The translations under genes and the position numbers were made by a program. A model generated the notes under the pieces. The model had not been told where the DNA came from, ran no database searches, and worked only from the letters and a program-made list of their open reading frames with translations. A stretch of DNA of 5,113 bases from an uncultured Clostridia bacterium (GTDB lineage: Bacteria; Bacillota; Clostridia; Christensenellales; CAG-138): the NCBI GenBank assembly GCA_946183765.1, contig CAMHDC010000116.1, positions 1 through 5,113 of the forward strand, read 5' to 3'. Position 1 is the stretch's first letter; every line of letters starts with the position of its first letter. Positions 1-5,113 of the stretch are shown here, in pieces.

Positions 1-1012
1 AGGTGCCGCTCTTGAGAGTGCCGCTGTAGACCCGAACGAAGGCCAGCCGCCCCACAAAGGGGTCGGTGATGATCTTGAAGACCAGGGCCACCAGGGGACC
101 CTTGTCGTCCGCATGGGCCAGGATCTCCTCCCTGCCTTCGGCGTCCGTGCCCTTGACAGGCGGGATGTCGAGAGGCGAGGGCAGATATTCCACGATGGCG
201 TTCATCAGGGGCTGGACGCCCTTGTTCCGATAGGAGCTGCCGCAGCACACGGGGACCGCGCTGCCGGTAAGGGTCGCCTTGCGGATGCAGGCGTTGAGTT
301 CACTCTCCGTGGGCTCCTCCCCCTCGAAGTACTTCTCCATCAGATCCTCGTCCTGGTCGATCACGGCCTCGATGAGGTTGTTCCGGTACTCCTCGGCTTT
401 GTCCTGCAATTCCGCGGGGATGTCCTCCTCCCGGATGTCGGTGCCGTCGTCGTTGTAATAGACCTCCGCCTTCATCCGCACCAGATCGATGAGACCGCGG
501 AATGTGTTCTCCGCGCCGATTGGGAGCTGGATGGGGACGGGGTTCGCGCCGAGCCGCTGGCGCATCATGTCGATCACGTTGAAGAAATCGGCGCCGACAA
601 TGTCCATCTTGTTCACGTAGGCGATCCGGGGCACGCCGTAGCGCACAGCCTGGCGCCACACGGTCTCGGACTGGGGCTCCACCCCGCCCTTGGCGCAGAA
701 CACGGCAACAGCACCGTCGAGCACCCTCAGTGAGCGCTCCACCTCAACGGTGAAGTCCACATGTCCCGGGGTGTCGATGATGTTGATGCGGTGACCCTTC
801 CAATAGCAGGTGGTGGCGGCGGAGGTGATGGTGATACCACGCTCCTGTTCCTGGACCATGTAGTCCATGGTGGCCGCGCCCTCGTGCACTTCGCCCATCT
901 TGTGGATCTTGCCCGAATAGAACAGGATCCGCTCGGTGGTGGTGGTCTTGCCGGCATCGATGTGAGCCATGATGCCGATATTTCTGGTCAGTTCCAGCGG
1001 AATTTCGCGCAT
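1..1012 (-). CDS. fusA: Elongation factor G (EF-G), N-terminal half, 3' end beyond the window
   Basis: This is the translational GTPase that drives tRNA-mRNA translocation on the ribosome and helps recycle ribosomes with RRF. The window holds 337 codons of a protein usually near 690 residues; the rest lies left of position 1. I translated it by hand from ATG at 1012. GTPase motifs are intact: P-loop AHIDAGKT at residues 16-23, switch-region RGITIT at 58-63, DTPGH at 80-84 and NKMD at 134-137. The G' insert follows (about 160-255), the G5-like CGSSYRNKG is at 257-265, and domain II begins near 290 (VFKIITDPFVG at 311-321). The start lies 5 nt after the rpsG stop. It is the only sensible one, because its frame has no other ATG/GTG/TTG close upstream and the next Met (15) would cut into the P-loop strand. 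No clear Shine-Dalgarno precedes it, so translation is probably coupled to rpsG. Identity is essentially certain. Confidence 0.97.
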   Translation of the reverse strand, partial: MREIPLELTRNIGIMAHIDAGKTTTTERILFYSGKIHKMGEVHEGAATMDYMVQEQERGITITSAATTCYWKGHRINIIDTPGHVDFTVEVERSLRVLDGAVAVFCAKGGVEPQSETVWRQAVRYGVPRIAYVNKMDIVGADFFNVIDMMRQRLGANPVPIQLPIGAENTFRGLIDLVRMKAEVYYNDDGTDIREEDIPAELQDKAEEYRNNLIEAVIDQDEDLMEKYFEGEEPTESELNACIRKATLTGSAVPVCCGSSYRNKGVQPLMNAIVEYLPSPLDIPPVKGTDAEGREEILAHADDKGPLVALVFKIITDPFVGRLAFVRVYSGTLKSGT

Positions 1013-1017
1013 TGGGA

Positions 1018-1488
1018 TTACCAGCGGTAATGGGCGAAGGCCTTGTTGGCCTCGGCCATACGGTGGGTATCTTCCTTCTTCTTCACCGCGTTGCCGGCGT
1101 TGTTGGCGCCGTCCAGGATCTCGCCGGCCAGGCGCTCACGCATGGTGCGCTCGCCGCGGGCGCGGGCAAAGGACACGAGCCAGCGAAGGCCCAGGGTCTG
1201 CCGGCGCTCGGCACGGATCTCGATGGGGACCTGGTAGGTGGAACCGCCGACGCGGCGGGCCTTGACTTCCAGCACGGGCATGATGTTGTTCATGGCCTCC
1301 TCGAACACTTCGAGGGCGGGACGGCCGGTCTTCTCGGCGATGGTGTCGAAAGCCTCATACACGGCGGCCTGGGCAACGCCCCGCTTGCCGTCCAGCATGA
1401 CCTGGTTGATGAGCTTGGTGACCACGGTGCTCTTATAGATAGGATCGGGAAGCACTTCCCGCTTGGGGATAAAACCACGTCTAGGCAT
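1018..1488 (-). CDS. rpsG: 30S ribosomal protein S7
   Basis: S7 is the primary assembly protein for the 3' major domain of 16S rRNA and forms part of the 30S head near the E site. The gene encodes 156 residues, the usual length in Bacillota. Hallmarks are MPRRGFIPKREVLPDPIY at the N-terminus, the IMPVLEVKARRVGG segment near residues 69-82, YQVPIEIR (84-91), RRQTLGLRWLV (94-104) and the C-terminal KKKEDTHRMAEANKAFAHYRW tail, which contacts RNA at the E site. The ATG is preceded by GGAGG with a 7-nt spacer, and the upstream rpsL stop codon abuts that Shine-Dalgarno. The stop is 5 nt from the fusA ATG. In E. coli S7 represses the str operon by binding the rpsL-rpsG intergenic RNA; here that spacer is only 12 nt, so such a site cannot be present in the same form. 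Confidence 0.98.
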   Translation of the reverse strand: MPRRGFIPKREVLPDPIYKSTVVTKLINQVMLDGKRGVAQAAVYEAFDTIAEKTGRPALEVFEEAMNNIMPVLEVKARRVGGSTYQVPIEIRAERRQTLGLRWLVSFARARGERTMRERLAGEILDGANNAGNAVKKKEDTHRMAEANKAFAHYRW

Positions 1489-1495
1489 AGGTGTA

Positions 1496-1503
1496 CCTCC
1501 TTA
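1496..1503 (-). promoter_or_regulatory. rpsG Shine-Dalgarno adjoining the rpsL stop codon
   Basis: Reading the minus strand, the rpsL stop TAA runs straight into GGAGG, giving TAAGGAGG, then a 7-nt spacer (TACACCT) and the rpsG ATG at 1488. The match to the 16S anti-Shine-Dalgarno is near perfect. A ribosome terminating on rpsL sits on this site, so rpsG initiation can use either fresh 30S subunits or ribosomes arriving from rpsL. The site fixes the rpsG start. Confidence 0.93.
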
Positions 1504-1875
1504 TTTCTTGGGGCGCTTGGCGCCGTAGAGGGAGCGAGCCTGCTTGCGGTTGGCAACGCCGGCTGCATCGCGGGTGCCGCGAATGATGTGGTAACGGACG
1601 CCGGGCAGGTCCTTGACACGGCCGCCGCGGATGAGCACCACGGAGTGCTCCTGCAGGTTGTGGCCGATGCCGGGGATGTAGGCGGTACCTTCGAGGCCGT
1701 CGGTCAGACGGACACGGGCGATTTTACGAAGCGCGGAGTTGGGCTTTTTCGGGGTCATGGTACGGACCGCCGTGCAAACGCCCCTGCGCTGGGGGCACTG
1801 CTTGAGGATAGGCGCGTTGGACTTATACTGCACCTGCTCCCGGCCCTTGCGAACCAACTGGTTAATGGTCGGCAT
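1501..1875 (-). CDS. rpsL: 30S ribosomal protein S12
   Basis: S12 lies at the 30S decoding centre, contacts helices 18, 27 and 44 of 16S rRNA, and tunes decoding accuracy. The product is 124 residues, the normal bacterial length, without the insertion seen after the N-terminal region in Bacillus-type S12. Signature segments are PTINQLVRKGR (2-12), CPQRRGVCT (27-35), the TPKKPNSALRK loop (41-51), GHNLQEHSVVLIRGGRVKDLPGVRYH (71-96) and the basic tail QARSLYGAKRPKK. Lys43 and Lys88, the two classical streptomycin-resistance positions in E. coli numbering with Met as 1, are both wild type, as are Pro42 and Pro91. This predicts no S12-based streptomycin resistance. Asp89, the residue beta-methylthiolated by RimO in E. 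coli, is present. The ATG follows AGGAGG by 7 nt. It is the first gene after the promoter at 2044-2072. Confidence 0.98.
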   Translation of the reverse strand: MPTINQLVRKGREQVQYKSNAPILKQCPQRRGVCTAVRTMTPKKPNSALRKIARVRLTDGLEGTAYIPGIGHNLQEHSVVLIRGGRVKDLPGVRYHIIRGTRDAAGVANRKQARSLYGAKRPKK

Positions 1876-1882
1876 GAGAATT

Positions 1883-1888
1883 CCTCCT
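1883..1888 (-). promoter_or_regulatory. rpsL ribosome binding site
   Basis: AGGAGG on the minus strand lies 7 nt upstream of the rpsL ATG, a full match to the anti-Shine-Dalgarno core at optimal spacing. The ~35 nt before it (about 1890-1924) are AT-rich, include a run of seven T at 1901-1907, and have no evident hairpin. An accessible site for 30S binding is therefore likely, in contrast with the hairpin-rich leader further upstream. Confidence 0.93.
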
Positions 1889-1924
1889 GATAGAATGATG
1901 AAAAAAATATATCTATTGCTAATT

Positions 1925-1959
1925 CAATCTCTCTGCAACCCAATTCGTAGAGAGTATTG
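1925..1959 (-). other. Long imperfect hairpin (H4) upstream of the rpsL ribosome binding site
   Basis: On the minus strand CAAT (1959-1956) and CTCTCT (1954-1949) pair with ATTG (1928-1925) and AGAGAG (1934-1929), leaving A1955 bulged. Inside, an A/C mismatch is followed by CGA pairing with TTG (one G-U), closed by a six-base loop ATTGGG at 1944-1939. This is the longest helix close to the rpsL start, about 50 nt upstream. There is no T-run directly after it, so it does not look like an intrinsic terminator. A protein-binding site, an mRNA processing site or a stability element are all possible. Confidence 0.5.
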
Positions 1960-1993
1960 TCCGTTTTCAGGCGGGATAAACCCGCATGGCTTC

Positions 1994-2036
1994 AAAAAAG
2001 CCGCAGCGCAGCGCATGGGTTCCCCCATACACCGCG
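1994..2036 (-). terminator. Possible intrinsic terminator or attenuator (H1 plus T6)
   Basis: The 5' arm CGCGGTGTATGGG (2036-2024) pairs with CCCATGCGCTGCG (2019-2007) around a GGAA loop, and TTTTTT follows at 1999-1994. In this register seven bases separate stem and T-run, which is too far for a classic terminator. The GCGCT repeat lets the outer arm slip to 2007-2002, leaving a 2-base gap. It could end transcription from the rpoC operon or attenuate the rpsL promoter, but it lies downstream of that promoter, so constitutive termination would silence the ribosomal genes. The call is tentative. Confidence 0.28.
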
Positions 2037-2043
2037 AAAACAA

Positions 2044-2072
2044 ATTGTATCAGCATGACGGCGACTTGTCAA
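2044..2072 (-). promoter_or_regulatory. SigmaA-type promoter for rpsL-rpsG-fusA, overlapping the upstream gene's stop
   Basis: The minus strand reads TTGACA (2072-2067, consensus -35), a 17-bp spacer, then TACAAT (2049-2044, five of six matches to TATAAT). A TG one base upstream of the -10 (2052-2051) makes it an extended -10 as well. The TGA inside TTGACA is the stop codon of the preceding 253-residue gene, so that gene's last codons overlap the promoter. A short A/T-rich stretch (AAAATTT) lies just upstream of the -35, where an UP element would sit. The predicted start site is near 2037. A strong constitutive or growth-rate-controlled promoter is expected for a ribosomal protein operon. The match to consensus and the orientation are strong; activity is untested. 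Confidence 0.85.
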
Positions 2073-2830
2073 TCCAAATTTTCACCGTCGTGCTCACTTT
2101 TTTCCTCAGCCGGGGCGGGCACGGCCGTGCCGACGCCGTAGCGGAGGCGCTTGCGGGTGAATACGGGCTGGGGGTACTTCCCCTCCGCCACGCACTCCCA
2201 GTCCAACGACAGCATGCGCCGGACCAAAGGTTGTTCCCGCAGGTCCATGTAGGTCCGCTCGTTGAAGCGGGAGCGCAGCACGCGGGTCAGGACCTTGCCC
2301 GCCAGAAAGCTTATCCCGGCGGCCAGCAGCATCAGCAGCAGGGGCAAGCCCCGCCACACGTTCCGAAGGCTCTGGGCCACCGGCTCCTGAGCCACGACCA
2401 GCAAAGCCGCGCCCAGGATCAGGATGGTCGTCAGCATGCCGAGCCAGCTCAACAGCTGGAACCGGCGCCGGCAATCCTTGCAGCAGCCGAACTGCAGGGG
2501 CACCACGAACCCGTAGGTCTTGCCCCGAAACAGGCTCAGCTTTTTCTTGACGGCCCGGGGATCGGCATGGCCCATGTCGAAGAGGCCGTAGCTCTCCCGC
2601 TTCCCCTTGTTCTCCCCCTTGCAGAGGGAACAGGTCTCGCCGGTGAACAGGGAGGCGATCCCCTCCTCCGGCAGGAGCGCGTAGAGGGTGTCCACGTCGT
2701 CCCGGACATCGTCGCACTCCCGCACGTCCTTGTTCTCTGCGGGACAGCCCCGGCAAGCGCGCATGTTCAGCCGAGCACAGGTCTCGGTGCCCCAAAGGGG
2801 GCAGTTTCGGTTGGTCCGTTCCTGTTCCAT
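2069..2830 (-). CDS. Unrecognised two-TM membrane protein with zinc-ribbon-like cysteine motifs
   Basis: I do not recognise a family for this 253-residue protein. Its N-terminal half is hydrophilic and cysteine-rich: C10, C18, C26-x2-C29 and C39, then C67-x2-C70 and C116/C117-x2-C120. The last two pairs look like the knuckles of a zinc ribbon with a ~46-residue insert. Two hydrophobic segments follow, about 126-147 and 162-181, separated by a short loop. Positive clusters flank them (KDCRRRF before, RVLRSRFNER after), predicting both termini in the cytoplasm. The C-terminal tail from about 238 is acidic and proline/alanine-rich. The ATG at 2830 follows GGAGG by 5 nt and lies 25 nt after the rpoC stop, so it is probably cotranscribed with rpoC. 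Its stop codon lies inside the -35 of the rpsL promoter. GC-rich codon use like its neighbours, a good ribosome site and coherent domain layout support a real gene. Its function is unknown. Confidence 0.85.
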   Translation of the reverse strand: MEQERTNRNCPLWGTETCARLNMRACRGCPAENKDVRECDDVRDDVDTLYALLPEEGIASLFTGETCSLCKGENKGKRESYGLFDMGHADPRAVKKKLSLFRGKTYGFVVPLQFGCCKDCRRRFQLLSWLGMLTTILILGAALLVVAQEPVAQSLRNVWRGLPLLLMLLAAGISFLAGKVLTRVLRSRFNERTYMDLREQPLVRRMLSLDWECVAEGKYPQPVFTRKRLRYGVGTAVPAPAEEKSEHDGENLD

Positions 2831-2835
2831 GCGCG

Positions 2836-2840
2836 CCTCC
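2836..2840 (-). promoter_or_regulatory. Ribosome binding site of the unrecognised membrane protein gene
   Basis: GGAGG on the minus strand lies 5 nt before the ATG at 2830, inside the 25-nt gap after rpoC. It supports this start and argues that the gene is translated independently of rpoC. No promoter or terminator fits in the gap, consistent with cotranscription from the RNA polymerase operon. Confidence 0.85.
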
Positions 2841-2855
2841 GGTGGATGGTTTCGT

Positions 2856-5113
<2,258 letters not shown>

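Larger units (their letters stand above)
1876..2037 (-). promoter_or_regulatory. Structured 5' leader of the rpsL-rpsG-fusA message
   Basis: If transcription starts about 7 nt after the -10 element, near 2037, the rpsL message has a leader of roughly 160 nt. Four hairpins tile it in order: H1 at 2036-2007 (13 pairs including three G-U, GGAA tetraloop), H2 at 2002-1988 (GGCTT/AAGCC, 5-nt loop), H3 at 1985-1971 (GCGGG/CCCGC, 5-nt loop) and H4 at 1959-1925 (about 13 pairs with one bulge and one mismatch). H1 begins almost at the predicted 5' end. H2 contains the T6 run that follows H1, so H2 would compete with an H1-based terminator. I do not recognise a named riboswitch or ribosomal-protein leader family. 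The pairings were read by eye; a regulatory role is inference. Confidence 0.5.

Noticed and set aside
113..733. Plus-strand 206-codon open frame antisense to fusA.
   Set aside because: The minus strand encodes EF-G with all GTPase motifs; this frame is a codon-bias shadow rich in Leu, His, Val and Asp.
1496..1500. E. coli-style S7 translational operator between rpsL and rpsG.
   Set aside because: The spacer is only 12 nt and almost entirely Shine-Dalgarno, which leaves no room for the structured intergenic target known from E. coli.
1501..1875. Streptomycin-resistance substitutions in S12.
   Set aside because: Lys43, Lys88, Pro42 and Pro91 are all wild type, so the sequence gives no sign of S12-based resistance.
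1012..1890. Plus-strand 292-codon open frame antisense to rpsG and rpsL.
   Set aside because: Both opposing genes are certain ribosomal proteins, and long antisense frames are common in GC-rich coding DNA. The predicted protein has no recognisable domain.
1906..1938. Possible second promoter close to rpsL (TTGCAG with TAGATA or TATATT).
   Set aside because: TTGCAG with a 17-bp spacer meets only a poor -10 (TAGATA), and the better TATATT has no -35 at a suitable distance. It also lies within H4 and the AT-rich tract, so chance is likelier.
2106..2795. Minus-strand 229-codon frame overlapping the unknown membrane protein in another frame.
   Set aside because: It is Arg/Gly/Pro-rich without domain logic, while the competing frame has a Shine-Dalgarno, cysteine knuckles and two clean membrane segments.

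Overview
This window is the distal end of an RNA polymerase operon followed by the head of a str (streptomycin) operon. Every gene is on the minus strand. In transcription order, right to left, they are: rpoC (C-terminal ~752 codons; its 5' end lies beyond the right edge), an unrecognised small membrane protein with cysteine motifs, an intergenic promoter/leader region, rpsL (S12), rpsG (S7) and fusA (EF-G; N-terminal 337 codons, running off the left edge).

The protein sequences point to a Gram-positive member of the Bacillota, most likely class Clostridia. The RpoC trigger loop carries no proteobacterial-type insertion, S7 is 156 residues and closely follows the Bacillus-type sequence, and EF-G contains the FCAKGGVEPQSETVWRQ stretch I associate with clostridial EF-G. 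Coding DNA is GC-rich with strong GC bias at third positions. This fits a high-GC gut clostridium of the Oscillospirales/Oscillospiraceae type. That placement is an inference from remembered family features, not from a search.

Layout: rpoC at 2856-5113 holds the catalytic Mg2+ loop, bridge helix, second zinc site and trigger loop. After a 25-nt gap comes the 253-residue unknown protein (2069-2830). The 193-bp gap 1876-2068 holds a near-consensus sigmaA promoter whose -35 hexamer contains the stop codon of the unknown gene. It also holds a ~160-nt predicted leader tiled by four hairpins, and a strong Shine-Dalgarno for rpsL. rpsL and rpsG are 12 nt apart and rpsG and fusA only 5 nt apart, so S12, S7 and EF-G are probably made from one translationally coupled message.

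Functionally this is the core transcription/translation machinery: the RNA polymerase beta' subunit, two 30S proteins and the translocase. I see no mobile element, CRISPR array, tRNA or rRNA and no sign of an exotic system. The parts worth a second look are the structured rpsL leader with its overlapping promoter, and the unknown membrane protein in the rpoC-rpsL gap, where many Clostridia carry an L7Ae-family gene.
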